The notes beneath the pieces were generated by a model. That model was not told the DNA's origin and searched no databases. It saw nothing but the letters and a program-made list of their open reading frames with translations. A stretch of 35,916 nt of DNA, taken from assembly GCA_947178025.1 (NCBI GenBank), contig CAMWWU010000003.1, positions 1 through 35,916 of the forward strand, written 5' to 3'. Source of the stretch: an uncultured Alistipes sp. Its GTDB lineage: Bacteria > Bacteroidota > Bacteroidia > Bacteroidales > Rikenellaceae. A program made the position numbers and the translations under genes. This document shows, piece by piece, positions 27,244 through 35,916 of the stretch (positions within the stretch are counted from its first letter, which is position 1; each line of letters begins with the position of its first letter).

Positions 27244-28044
27244 ATGAAACGACTGATCTTCACCATACTTCTGCTCGCAGCCTACGCGCCGCTCGCAGCC
27301 CAGCTCTACCACCCGGGCGAGCGCCTCGAATACCGCGTGAGCTACAAGGCCAAGATGTTCCCCAACACCGAGGTCGGCACCGTGGAGATCGTCACGGCCG
27401 AGGAGTCCGACGCCGATGGCCGCCCCCTTTACCGGGTGGAGGGCACGGGCCGCACGCTGCCCACCTACCGGTGGTTCTACAACATGCTGGACACCTACCG
27501 GATATGGGTCGACGCCGAAGCGCTGCGCCCCGTGCGCTTCGAGAGCGACCTGCGCGAAGGCGACTACACCTTCGAGAGCCACTACGACTACGACTGGGAC
27601 AGCCTGCGCATCGACACCCGCTGGCGGAGCCGGCAGCGGCCGTTCGAGCACAAGCGCATGGAGCTGACCCCGAAGAGCATGGACCCCGTATCGCTCTTCT
27701 TCAACCTCCGTTCGGCGCGGGCCGAGGAGTTCACCGAGGGCGAGCCCTCGACGCTCAGCATGGTGCTTCAGGACACGATCCGCGACATCCGCTACCGCTA
27801 CCTGGGGCGCGAGACGAAGAAGATCCGCAACATGGGCCGTTTCGAGACGCTGAAATTCGAATGCGAGCTCGGCACCACCGAAGAGTACTCGTTCACCGAC
27901 GGCACGATCTTCACGATCTGGATCTCGGACGACGAGAACAAGATCCCGCTCTACATCGAATCGCCCGTGAAGATCGGCAGCATCCAGGCCTACATTTCGG
28001 ATTACAAGGGTCTCAAATACCCGTTGTCGAGCAAGATTAAATAA
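27244..28044 (+). CDS. DUF3108-like protein with signal peptide
   Basis: MKRLIFTILLLAAYAPLAAQLYHPGERLEYRVSYKAKMFPNTEVGTVEI; C-terminal FTIWISDDENKIPLYIESPVKIGSIQAYI. Confidence 0.75.
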   Translation: MKRLIFTILLLAAYAPLAAQLYHPGERLEYRVSYKAKMFPNTEVGTVEIVTAEESDADGRPLYRVEGTGRTLPTYRWFYNMLDTYRIWVDAEALRPVRFESDLREGDYTFESHYDYDWDSLRIDTRWRSRQRPFEHKRMELTPKSMDPVSLFFNLRSARAEEFTEGEPSTLSMVLQDTIRDIRYRYLGRETKKIRNMGRFETLKFECELGTTEEYSFTDGTIFTIWISDDENKIPLYIESPVKIGSIQAYISDYKGLKYPLSSKIK

Positions 28045-28076
28045 ATTTTCGTATCTTCGCCCTCAAAACCGACCTT

Positions 28077-29015
28077 ATGGAAGAGAACAGAAACGGCTAC
28101 GACCCCTCCGAATACGAAGAGGAGGACTACTTGCCCCGCACGGCGGAGGCCGACAAGTCGATCCGCGGCTACCGCATCGTCATCATCATCCTTTCGGTGA
28201 TCCTGGTGGCGCTCTCGGCGCTCTATTACAGCATCCACCGCCAGCAGGCGTTCGAAAACGAACTGTTGCAGGCCGACCGCGACTCGATCCAGAGCGACCT
28301 CGGACGGCTGATGGTCGACTACGACAACCTCCAGATCTCGAACGACTCGATCTCGGCGAACCTCGACATCGAGCGCAGCCGCGCCGATTCGCTCATGACG
28401 CGTCTGAAGAAGGAGCGTTCGTGGAACCTGGCCAAGATCAAGCAGTACGAAAAGGAGGTCGGCACGCTGCGCACCCTCATGAAGGGCTACATCAAGCAGA
28501 TCGACTCGCTCAATACGCTCAACAAACGGCTCATCAACGAGAACGTCTCCTACCGCAAGGAGATCTCCTCGGCCAACCTGCGCGCCGACATGGCCGAAGA
28601 GAAGGCCGCCGAGCTCAACAACAAGGTACGCGCCGGATCGGTCATCAAGGCCCGCGACATCCGCCTCGCGGCTCTCAACGGCAAGAGCAAGCCCGTATCG
28701 CGCATCAAGAACGCCGAGCGGCTGCGCGCGGACTTCGTGCTCTCGGCCAACGAACTGGCCACGCCGGGCAACAAGGCCGTCTACGTGCGCATCACCTCGC
28801 CCGACGGCTACGTGCTGACCACCGAGGCGATGCCGACCGTCGAGATCGACGGCGAGCGCCTGAGCTACTCGGCCATGCGCGAGGTCGACTACCAGAACCA
28901 GGATCTCGAAGTGGGCATCTACTACAACTCGACGGGTTTCTCGGCCGGCACCTACCTCGTACAACTCTACTGCGACGGCCGCCAGATCGGCGAAGCGCAG
29001 ATCGCAATGAAGTAG
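28077..29015 (+). CDS. Membrane-anchored coiled-coil protein of unknown function
   Basis: Single TM (IVIIILSVILVALSALYYS), long heptad-like coiled coil, C-terminal beta-rich domain. Confidence 0.7.
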   Translation: MEENRNGYDPSEYEEEDYLPRTAEADKSIRGYRIVIIILSVILVALSALYYSIHRQQAFENELLQADRDSIQSDLGRLMVDYDNLQISNDSISANLDIERSRADSLMTRLKKERSWNLAKIKQYEKEVGTLRTLMKGYIKQIDSLNTLNKRLINENVSYRKEISSANLRADMAEEKAAELNNKVRAGSVIKARDIRLAALNGKSKPVSRIKNAERLRADFVLSANELATPGNKAVYVRITSPDGYVLTTEAMPTVEIDGERLSYSAMREVDYQNQDLEVGIYYNSTGFSAGTYLVQLYCDGRQIGEAQIAMK

Positions 29016-29019
29016 GCTC

Positions 29020-30753
29020 ATGAAGCGAAACGAACAATCCGACGGACGCACTGCGGTGCGTCCGTCGCGTTTTTTACGGCCGGTCACGGAGCACCCGCTC
29101 CTCTTCCTCGGAGCAGGCGTGCTGTCGCTGCTTCCGGACCTTCTCCTCCTTTTCCGCGGGCTGCCGGAGATCCATGCGGTCCGCAACTTCTTTTTCTGCG
29201 TACTGCTGGCCGTTTTCCGCTCCTACCTGCTGACGCTTCCGCTACTCATTCCGGGGGGGGGATTTTCCTGGCTCCGGATCGGCAAACGCATCTACCAGAC
29301 CGTCGTTCTGTCGGCGATCGGACTGCTGGCGGTCGCCGAGTGCTTCCTGCTGCTCCGGTTCGACCTCCGCTACACCTACTACATTCTGCTGCTCCTCTGG
29401 GAAACGGACCTCCGGGAAAGTTCCGAGTTCCTGACGGCCTATGCCGCCTCGCCGGCCCTGCTGGGCCCGACCGCCGTCGCAGCGCTTGCCGGCATCGGTC
29501 TCTGCGCGCTCCGGCGCCGTCTCTTCGCGCGATTCGAAGCGGGACGCAAAACCCGGCTCCTCCTGACGATCCTCCTGCTCGCCGGCGCCGGATGTTACGC
29601 CGCCCGGGGATGCCGCCAATACCGGATGACCCTCTCCGACGACTACCCCAGCGAGCTGTTCCGCAGCGCGGCCACCGTCTCGATGTTCGAACGGCTGCAC
29701 ACCGCCACGTTCTGGTTCCGCCAGCAATTCTCCGCCGAGCAGGCCGAACGACTGCTCCGCACCCTCGAAACGGTCGAAATACAGGGGTGTTCGTTCCGTT
29801 CGCCCTGCATCGTCCTCATCATCGGCGAATCCTTCAACAAACACCACTCGGAGCTCTACGGCTACCCGCTGCCGACCAACCCCCGGCTTCGCGAACGCAT
29901 GGAGCGCGGCGAGCTGCATCTCTTCCGGGAGGCCGAGACCTCGGCCAACATCACTTCCGAGGTGCTGACCCGCTTCTTCTCGGTCGCCGACGACATCGAT
30001 CGCTGGGCCGACGCTCCGCTCTTTCCGGCCCTCTTCCGGAAGGCGGGCTACGCCGTCTGCTACCTCGACAATCAATCGGCCGGAGCACATTGCGACTACT
30101 ACGACGTCGGGCTGAAACCGATGTTCAACTCCCGCAGCATCCCGCTGCTCTTCACCGCGGCCAACGACCGCACGTTCCCCTACGACGGGGCGCTCGTCGA
30201 AGAGTACGACCGGATCGTACCCCGCAACGGCACGCCCGAGCTGACGATCTTCCACCTGATGGGGCAGCACATGATCTACCGCGCACGCTTCCCCGAGGAA
30301 TACGCCCTCTTCGAGGCCGACGACATCCCGCGGACAGACCTGGACCGCGACCAGCGGCAGACGATCGCCGACTACGACAATGCCACGCGCTACAACGATG
30401 CGGTGGTCGACGCATTGATCGACCGCTTCGCCGACCGCGACGCCGTGGTCGTCTACCTCTCCGACCACGGGGAGGAGATCTACGACTATCGCGACTTCTG
30501 GGGAAGGTCCCACGGCGAAATCACGCCCGAAGTGTTCCGGCACCAGTACGAGATTCCGATGATGATCTGGACCTCCGCGAGCTATCGGCGCAACCGGCCC
30601 GACCTCGCAGAACGGATCGCCCGGGCCGCCGACCGGCCGTTCCGCTCCGACGACCTGTCGCATCTGCTGCTCGATCTGGCCGGCATCCGCTGCCGCTGGT
30701 CCGCCCCCGCACGCAGCGCGCTCGACGACCGATACGCCCCCTCCGCCCGATAG
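29020..30753 (+). CDS. Phosphoethanolamine-transferase-like membrane sulfatase-fold protein
   Basis: N-terminal multi-TM region; alkaline-phosphatase-fold motifs CIVLIIGESFNKHHSELYGYPLPTNP, TIFHLMGQHMIY, VVVYLSDHGEEIYDYRDFWGRSHG. Confidence 0.83.
   Translation: MKRNEQSDGRTAVRPSRFLRPVTEHPLLFLGAGVLSLLPDLLLLFRGLPEIHAVRNFFFCVLLAVFRSYLLTLPLLIPGGGFSWLRIGKRIYQTVVLSAIGLLAVAECFLLLRFDLRYTYYILLLLWETDLRESSEFLTAYAASPALLGPTAVAALAGIGLCALRRRLFARFEAGRKTRLLLTILLLAGAGCYAARGCRQYRMTLSDDYPSELFRSAATVSMFERLHTATFWFRQQFSAEQAERLLRTLETVEIQGCSFRSPCIVLIIGESFNKHHSELYGYPLPTNPRLRERMERGELHLFREAETSANITSEVLTRFFSVADDIDRWADAPLFPALFRKAGYAVCYLDNQSAGAHCDYYDVGLKPMFNSRSIPLLFTAANDRTFPYDGALVEEYDRIVPRNGTPELTIFHLMGQHMIYRARFPEEYALFEADDIPRTDLDRDQRQTIADYDNATRYNDAVVDALIDRFADRDAVVVYLSDHGEEIYDYRDFWGRSHGEITPEVFRHQYEIPMMIWTSASYRRNRPDLAERIARAADRPFRSDDLSHLLLDLAGIRCRWSAPARSALDDRYAPSAR
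29041..29075 (+). terminator. Intrinsic terminator-like hairpin inside the 5' end of the 29020-30753 CDS
   Basis: Perfect 10-bp stem GACGGACGCA-ctgcgg-TGCGTCCGTC followed by gcgTTTTTT. Confidence 0.75.
29253..29261 (+). repeat. Homopolymeric G9 tract within the phosphoethanolamine-transferase-like CDS
   Basis: ...CTCATTCC GGGGGGGGG ATTTTCC... Confidence 0.9.
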
Positions 30754-30765
30754 ATCAAAAACAGC

Positions 30766-30796
30766 GAGGGCTCCCGCCGCAATGGCGGGAGCCCTC
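30766..30796. terminator. Terminator hairpin between convergent genes
   Basis: Perfect 13-bp stem GAGGGCTCCCGCC-gcaat-GGCGGGAGCCCTC; A5 on the left gives a spaced U-run for the minus-strand transcript. Confidence 0.7.
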
Positions 30797-30814
30797 CGGC
30801 TCTTCTCCGGCATG

Positions 30815-31885
30815 CTACCGGATTCCGTGCTTGCGGAAAATCTTCAGCAGTTCGGGCTGCAGATTCTGCGCCCAGCGCCAGTAGCCCAGATCGGAAGGGT
30901 GGGTGCCGTCGGCCGACGTGGCGTGATCGTCGCCCGTGAGGCCCTCCTTATCGATGAAATATACGTTGTCGAAACGCTTCATCGCCACGGCCATCATCCG
31001 GCGGGCCATCGCTTTCTTCTCCTCCTCGAAGGCCCGCTTCTTGAGGTCGAAGTTGCCGCTCTCGCGGTAGATCGTCTGCACGAAGATGAGCGGCGTCTCG
31101 GGCAATCCCTCGCGGATCCGCTCGATGAAGGGGATCAGGCGCTCCTCGATCATCGCGGCGTCGGGATTCGAGAAAGCGTCGAAGACGATGGCGTCGGCAT
31201 CCTTCGCATCCGCGAGGTAGGCCGCGAAGTAGGGTTGCAGCTTGCAGTTGCCGCTGCACGCGATGCTGCAAAACTGAATGCCGGTCTGCCGTTCGATCAC
31301 CATCGGGTAGCTCATGCCGGCGCGCGACGTGCACACCCCGTGCGTGAAGCTCGATCCGAAGATCACGATCTTGTGCCGGAACGGATTCTCGATCGCCTCG
31401 ATATACGAATCCTCCGTCACGCAGACCTTGAGCGATCCCAGCTCGCTGTAAACGGGCAGATAGAGCAGACACTCCTTCTCGGAGTCGTCCATGTCGGCGA
31501 CGAGCGTCAGCGGCTCGCTCCGCTGGCGGGGCACCTGCGACGCAGCGTAGAGCCACTCGCCGTTCTTCCGGATATAGAGGTCGTAACCGGCGTAGGAGAT
31601 ACCGGGGGCGTTGTCGCCGCGCTGCTCGTAGAGATACTCGGCCACGACGTCGATGCGCGGGGAGTTGGTCTTGAAGGCGACCGCCAGACCGGCCGTGCAG
31701 CGCACCTGCCGGTTCTCGCCGCGCGTGAAGCCTTTGTAGACCGCCGTGTCGATCCGGTGCCAGGGATGCGACGTGGGCAGCACCTTGCCCACCGTCGTCA
31801 GCTCCGTCGCATCGATGCTGCGCATCTGCGCAGCGGCGGCTCCCGCCGCCAGCAGGGCGACGGCCGCCAGAAGAGTCTTTCTCAT
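30815..31885 (-). CDS. SGNH/GDSL-type hydrolase, predicted secreted
   Basis: Signal MRKTLLAAVALLAAGAAAAQ; block I-like IVIFGSSFTHGVCTSRAGMSYP; SIACSGNCK; C-terminal SADGTHPSDLGYWRWA with Asp/His. Confidence 0.8.
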   Translation of the reverse strand: MRKTLLAAVALLAAGAAAAQMRSIDATELTTVGKVLPTSHPWHRIDTAVYKGFTRGENRQVRCTAGLAVAFKTNSPRIDVVAEYLYEQRGDNAPGISYAGYDLYIRKNGEWLYAASQVPRQRSEPLTLVADMDDSEKECLLYLPVYSELGSLKVCVTEDSYIEAIENPFRHKIVIFGSSFTHGVCTSRAGMSYPMVIERQTGIQFCSIACSGNCKLQPYFAAYLADAKDADAIVFDAFSNPDAAMIEERLIPFIERIREGLPETPLIFVQTIYRESGNFDLKKRAFEEEKKAMARRMMAVAMKRFDNVYFIDKEGLTGDDHATSADGTHPSDLGYWRWAQNLQPELLKIFRKHGIR

Positions 31886-31920
31886 GATAGTTGGGTTGAT
31901 TGGGTTAGCTTATCTAAAGC

Positions 31921-31953
31921 CGGGAGGCGAAGCCCCGATGGCCCCGCCTCCCG
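31921..31953 (-). terminator. Possible weak terminator between the ROK kinase and SGNH hydrolase genes
   Basis: CGGGAGGCG / CGCCTCCCG 9-bp stem with 15-nt loop; poor U-tract. Confidence 0.4.
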
Positions 31954-31967
31954 CGCATGCTCCGGAT

Positions 31968-32972
31968 CTATTTGCACTCCTGCTGCCAGATCAGGGCCGA
32001 GGCGCCGAGGATGGCGGCGTTCTTGCCCTGGATGCCGCTCGGGAGCAGCTTCACCTTGTTCTTGAACACGAAGCACATGTTCTCCTCCATGTACCACTGC
32101 GTCGGCTCGAAGATCAGCTTGCCGGCCTTGGAGAGTCCGCCGAAGAGGAAGATCGCCTCGGGCGAGGTCACCGTCACCACGTCGGCCAGCGCCCGGCCCA
32201 GCATCTCGCCCGTGAAGCGGAACGTTTCGAGCGCCACGGGGTCGCCCTGCTCGGCAGCGGCCGAGATCATCGAGGCGTCGAAATCGTCGTAGGCGATGCC
32301 GCGCAGCTTGCTCGGCGCCGACATGCGGGCCATCATCTCGAACGCCGTGCGCTTGATGCCCGTCGCCGAAACGTAGGTCTCCAGACAGCCGCGGCGGCCG
32401 CAGCCGCACTCGCGGCCGTTGCGCTCCACGATCACGTGGCCGAACTCGCCGGCGAAACCGTCGTGTCCGTAGATCATCTCGCCGTTGGCCACGAATCCCG
32501 AGCCGAGCCCCGTGCCGAGCGTAATCATGATGAAATCGCGCATGCCCCGGGCATTTCCGTAGATCATCTCGCCGATCGTCGCGGCATTGGCATCGTTGGT
32601 GATGAGGGTCTTGACTCCGCCGAAACGCTGCGAGATATCCGCCGCCAGCCGGAAGATCCGGCGCGACGGGTCGGTGTCGGTCTCGTCCTCGCGGAAGCGC
32701 CAGAGGTTGGCGGGCGTCTCGACCGTACCTTTATGATAATTGGCGTTGGGAGCGCCGATACCGATACCGGTGAGTTCGTAGTCGAACGACAGGCTGTCGG
32801 CGAGCGCACGCATCGCCTGGCAGAGATCGTCGACATAAGCCGGATAGTCGTCCAGATAAGGGTATTTCTTGGTCGAGATGACCGATTCGGCATAGAGATC
32901 GCCGTTTTCGTCGACCAGACCGAACGCGGTGTTTATTCCGCCGATATCCACGCCGATAGCAAGTTTTTTCAT
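31968..32972 (-). CDS. ROK family sugar kinase (RokA-like hexokinase)
   Basis: MKKLAIGVDIGGINTAFGLVDENG, ITNDANAATIGEMIYG, ITLGTGLGSGFVANGEM, GEFGHVIVERNGRECGCGRRGCLETYVS; no N-terminal HTH. Confidence 0.88.
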   Translation of the reverse strand: MKKLAIGVDIGGINTAFGLVDENGDLYAESVISTKKYPYLDDYPAYVDDLCQAMRALADSLSFDYELTGIGIGAPNANYHKGTVETPANLWRFREDETDTDPSRRIFRLAADISQRFGGVKTLITNDANAATIGEMIYGNARGMRDFIMITLGTGLGSGFVANGEMIYGHDGFAGEFGHVIVERNGRECGCGRRGCLETYVSATGIKRTAFEMMARMSAPSKLRGIAYDDFDASMISAAAEQGDPVALETFRFTGEMLGRALADVVTVTSPEAIFLFGGLSKAGKLIFEPTQWYMEENMCFVFKNKVKLLPSGIQGKNAAILGASALIWQQECK

Positions 32973-33007
32973 AATATCGTCAACGATTAAGAAGTTGGAA
33001 TTTTCTT

Positions 33008-33037
33008 CAAAGTTAGGACAAAATTCGGCCACTCCAA
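33008..33037 (-). promoter_or_regulatory. Candidate promoter TTTG-N19-TAACTTTG for the ROK kinase gene
   Basis: CAAAGTTA at 33008-33015 and CAAA from 33035 on + strand. Confidence 0.5.
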
Positions 33038-33047
33038 ACTTTTTTCG

Positions 33048-33055
33048 TAATTTTG
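33048..33055 (+). promoter_or_regulatory. -7 element TAATTTTG for the polyprenyl synthetase gene
   Basis: TAnnTTTG match about 35 nt upstream of the ATG at 33090; no clear -33 partner seen. Confidence 0.4.
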
Positions 33056-33089
33056 GGACATAATAAAAGACGAAAAAGCGATTCAGGTC

Positions 33090-34061
33090 ATGCAAACCAA
33101 CGAGCGACTGCTCTCCGCAATCGAAAATTATCTGGCTCAGGCCGAGTTCCCGGCCGAACCCGAACTGCTCTACGCCCCGATCGGCTACTCGCTCTCGGGC
33201 GGCGGCAAACGGATCCGTCCGATGCTCGTGCTGCTCTGCTGCAACCTCTTCTCGGAGGAGGTGCAGCACGCACTGCCCGCAGCGGCGGCCGTGGAGATGT
33301 TCCACAACTTCACGCTGCTGCACGACGACATCATGGACAACGCCGCCGTGCGGCGCGGCAAGCCGTCGGTATACGCCAAGTGGGGCCGCAACGTAGCGAT
33401 CCTCTCGGGCGACGCGATGCTCATCTGCGCCTACCGGCTCCTCTCGGAGTCTCCGGCGCAGCTGCTGCCGCGCATCCTGAGGACCTTCGACGACATGGCC
33501 CTCGAAGTGTGCGAGGGACAGCAGTACGACATGGATTTCGAGCAGAAGCAGAAGGTCTCGGTCGTGGAGTACATGCACATGATCGAGCTCAAGACCTCGG
33601 CGCTGCTCGCCGGGTCGGCCGTGATCGGCGCCCTCCTGGGCGGCGCTTCGGAGGAGGACTGCCGCAAGCTGCGCCGCTTCGCCGTCGAGTTGGGTCTCGC
33701 GTTCCAGTTGCAGGACGACCTGCTCGACAGCTACGGCGACCAGCGGCTCGGCAAGGCGATCGGCGGCGACATCCTCGAAGGCAAGAAGACCTACCTGATG
33801 ATTACGGCCATGAGCCGCGCCGAGGAGAGCGCCCGCGACGTACTGCGCAACGCCTACCGCGACCCGATGCTCACCGACGCCGAGAAGATCGCCGCCGTGA
33901 AGGCCATCTACGACCGTTACGACGTGCCGCGCCTGGCCGAGCAGCAGATCTCGCTGCGCTTCGAGCGGGCGCTGGGCATCCTCGACACGCTCTCGGTCGA
34001 ACACTCCCGCACGCAGCCGCTGCGCGAGTTCGCCCTGAGTCTGATGGGACGGAGCAAATAG
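33090..34061 (+). CDS. Polyprenyl (trans-isoprenyl) diphosphate synthase
   Basis: GGGKRIRPMLVLL, FTLLHDDIMDNAAVRRGKPSVY (DDxxD), FQLQDDLLDSYGD (second Asp-rich motif). Confidence 0.92.
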   Translation: MQTNERLLSAIENYLAQAEFPAEPELLYAPIGYSLSGGGKRIRPMLVLLCCNLFSEEVQHALPAAAAVEMFHNFTLLHDDIMDNAAVRRGKPSVYAKWGRNVAILSGDAMLICAYRLLSESPAQLLPRILRTFDDMALEVCEGQQYDMDFEQKQKVSVVEYMHMIELKTSALLAGSAVIGALLGGASEEDCRKLRRFAVELGLAFQLQDDLLDSYGDQRLGKAIGGDILEGKKTYLMITAMSRAEESARDVLRNAYRDPMLTDAEKIAAVKAIYDRYDVPRLAEQQISLRFERALGILDTLSVEHSRTQPLREFALSLMGRSK

Positions 34062-34069
34062 ACCGCCGG

Positions 34070-35314
34070 ATGAAACGATCGGATATCGAAATCATGGCCC
34101 CCGTGGGCTCCTACGAGTCCCTCGCCGCGGCGATCCGGGCCGGCGCCGACTCGGTGTATTTCGGCGTCGGGAAGCTCAACATGCGCTCGGCCTCGGCAGC
34201 CAATTTCACGCTCGACGACCTGGCCCGGATCGTGCGCATCGCCCACGCGAGCGGCGTGAGGACCTACCTGACGGTCAACACGATCGTCTACGAAGACGAG
34301 CTGCGCGCCGTGCACGAAGTGATCAACCGCGCCCGGGCCGAGGGGGTCGACGCCATCATCGCCTCCGACCTGGCGGCCATTCTCTACGCCCGGCGCATCG
34401 GACAGGAGGTGCACATCTCGACCCAGAGCAACATCTCGAACTCCGAGGCCGTGAAGTTCTACGCCCAGTGGGCCGACACGGTGGTGCTGGCCCGCGAGCT
34501 GACGCTCGAACAGGTGGCGGCCATCCGCCGCGAGATCGTCGAGAACGACATCCGCGGTCCGCGCGGCGAACTGGTCGAAATCGAGATGTTCGCCCACGGC
34601 GCGCTCTGCATGTCGATCTCGGGCAAGTGCTACCTCTCGCTCTACGAAACCAACTGCTCGGCCAACCGCGGCGCCTGCCGCCAGCTGTGCCGCCGCAAAT
34701 ACACCGTCCGCGACCGCGAAACGGGCGCCGAGCTCGATGTCGACGGACGCTACGTCCTCTCGCCCAAGGACCTCTGCACGGTGGACTTCCTGGACCGGAT
34801 GATCGGCGCCGGCGTCCGCGTGCTGAAGATCGAGGGCCGCGCACGCGGCGCGGAGTACGTCAAGCGGGTCGTCGAGACCTACGACGAGGCGCTGCGCGCC
34901 ATCGAGGCCGGCACCTACACCCCCGAAGCGGCCGCGGGCTACAAGGCGCGGCTCGCCGAGGTCTTCAACCGCGGATTCTGGGAGGGCTACTACGCCGGGC
35001 GTCCCGTCGTGGAGCACAGCCCCGCCTACGGCTCCTCGGCCACGCGCCGCAAGGTCTACGTCGGCAAGGTCGTCAACTTCTACAAGAAAATATCGGTCGC
35101 CGAGGTCCTCGTCGAGGCCTCGCCGCTCGACGTCGGCGCGGAGATCTTCTTCCTCGGCCCCACGACGGGCGTCGCCGAGCAGCGCCTCGAAGAGCTGCAC
35201 GGTCCCGACGGCCAGCCCACCGGACGGGTCGTGCAGGGCGAGCTGTGCGCCATCCGCACCCCCGGCGTCGTCCGCCGCGGCGACCAGCTCTGCAAATTCG
35301 AAAAGGCGGAATAG
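34070..35314 (+). CDS. U32 family peptidase (possible tRNA hydroxylation protein)
   Basis: MAPVGSYESLAAAIRAGADSVYFG, MFAHGALCMSISGKCYLSLYETNCSANRGACRQLCRRKY, YVLSPKDLCTVDFL, LKIEGRARGAEYV. Confidence 0.88.
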   Translation: MKRSDIEIMAPVGSYESLAAAIRAGADSVYFGVGKLNMRSASAANFTLDDLARIVRIAHASGVRTYLTVNTIVYEDELRAVHEVINRARAEGVDAIIASDLAAILYARRIGQEVHISTQSNISNSEAVKFYAQWADTVVLARELTLEQVAAIRREIVENDIRGPRGELVEIEMFAHGALCMSISGKCYLSLYETNCSANRGACRQLCRRKYTVRDRETGAELDVDGRYVLSPKDLCTVDFLDRMIGAGVRVLKIEGRARGAEYVKRVVETYDEALRAIEAGTYTPEAAAGYKARLAEVFNRGFWEGYYAGRPVVEHSPAYGSSATRRKVYVGKVVNFYKKISVAEVLVEASPLDVGAEIFFLGPTTGVAEQRLEELHGPDGQPTGRVVQGELCAIRTPGVVRRGDQLCKFEKAE

Positions 35315-35326
35315 ACGCGCCCCGCC

Positions 35327-35916
35327 ATGCGATCCGCCCCCGACATACCCGACGGAGTGCCGATGCCCCGACGCCTCGGGGCCATCCTCGCCATCGCCTT
35401 CGGCGTCGGGCTCTCGGTCCTCGACAGCGCCATCGCCAACGTCGCCCTGCCGACGCTCGGCCGCGAACTGGCCATCTCGTCGGCCGATACGGTATGGATC
35501 GTCAACGCCTACCAGCTGGCCATCGTCATCTCGCTGCTCCCCTGCTCGGCGCTGGGCGAGCGGATCGGCTACCGCCGGATCTACGTCGCCGGCATCGCGC
35601 TCTTCACTGCCGCCTCGGCCGGGTGTGCGCTGGCCGGATCGTTCGCGACGCTCGTCCTCGCACGCGTCGTGCAGGGCTTCGGCGCCGCGGCCGTCACATC
35701 GGTCAACACCACCCTGATCCGCATCGTCTACCCCCGGGCCCGCCTGGGCCGCGGACTGGGCATCAACGCCACGGTGGTCGCCGTGTCGTCGGTCGCCGGC
35801 CCCACCGTCGCCGCCGGCATCCTCGCCGCCGCCGACTGGCCGTGGCTCTTCGCCGTCAACATTCCGATAGGCAACGCGGCTTTAGCGCGGCGCCGACGCT
35901 TCCTCCCCGCAAATAC
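35327..35916 (+). CDS. DHA2/EmrB-type MFS transporter, N-terminal part (runs off window)
   Basis: FGVGLSVLDSAIANVALPTLGRELAISSADTVWIVNAYQLAIVISLLPCSALGERIGYRRIY, frame open to the window end. Confidence 0.85.
   Translation, partial: MRSAPDIPDGVPMPRRLGAILAIAFGVGLSVLDSAIANVALPTLGRELAISSADTVWIVNAYQLAIVISLLPCSALGERIGYRRIYVAGIALFTAASAGCALAGSFATLVLARVVQGFGAAAVTSVNTTLIRIVYPRARLGRGLGINATVVAVSSVAGPTVAAGILAAADWPWLFAVNIPIGNAALARRRRFLPAN

Noticed and set aside
24612-28040. 1142-aa + strand ORF spanning the GH109-like antisense region, recG and DUF3108
   Set aside because: Arg/Pro/His-rich out-of-frame translation across several confident genes; typical GC-rich shadow ORF.
29340-30884. 514-aa alternate-frame ORF within the phosphoethanolamine-transferase-like gene
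   Set aside because: Arg/Pro-rich shadow frame; relevant only as the reading frame entered after a +1 slip in the G9 tract.
1-35916. CRISPR arrays, tRNA/rRNA genes, transposases or integron/phage genes
   Set aside because: No regularly spaced repeats, tRNA-like cloverleaf or mobile-element protein motifs noticed by eye; a tRNAscan or CRISPR-finder run would be needed to exclude them fully.

Overview
High-GC Bacteroidota chromosomal window. The TAnnTTTG-type -7 promoter elements and gene content fit an Alistipes/Rikenellaceae-like genome; that taxonomic call is inference. It is mostly protein-coding; I saw no tRNA, rRNA, CRISPR array or transposase. From left to right it contains: the pnp 3' end; an abundant-looking OmpA-like/TPR lipoprotein; deoC; a ferredoxin / small membrane protein / ECF sigma operon; an S41 protease + DUF3078 operon; nfo; a minus-strand sialic-acid (nan) operon (nanA, AGE epimerase, cyclically permuted mutarotase, MFS, and unexpectedly a creatininase-family hydrolase) next to a HTH-ROK regulator; a class III aminotransferase, trmH, rsgA and cvpA; a secreted GH2 protein; wbqC-like; ispG; a GH109-like oxidoreductase-fold glycosidase; recG; DUF3108 and coiled-coil proteins; a phosphoethanolamine-transferase-like gene; an SGNH hydrolase; a RokA-type sugar kinase; a polyprenyl synthetase; a U32 peptidase; and the start of a DHA2-type MFS gene. 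The most notable signals are: (1) a creatininase-family enzyme as last gene of a nan operon; (2) a secreted GH2 protein that seems to lack both catalytic glutamates; (3) a G9 tract and a strong intrinsic-terminator-like hairpin both inside the 5' part of the phosphoethanolamine-transferase-like gene; (4) the identical N-terminus MNLSEYRR on the adjacent IspG and GH109-like proteins; (5) a ferredoxin that appears fused to a degenerate copy of its neighbour's membrane module, linked to an ECF sigma gene.
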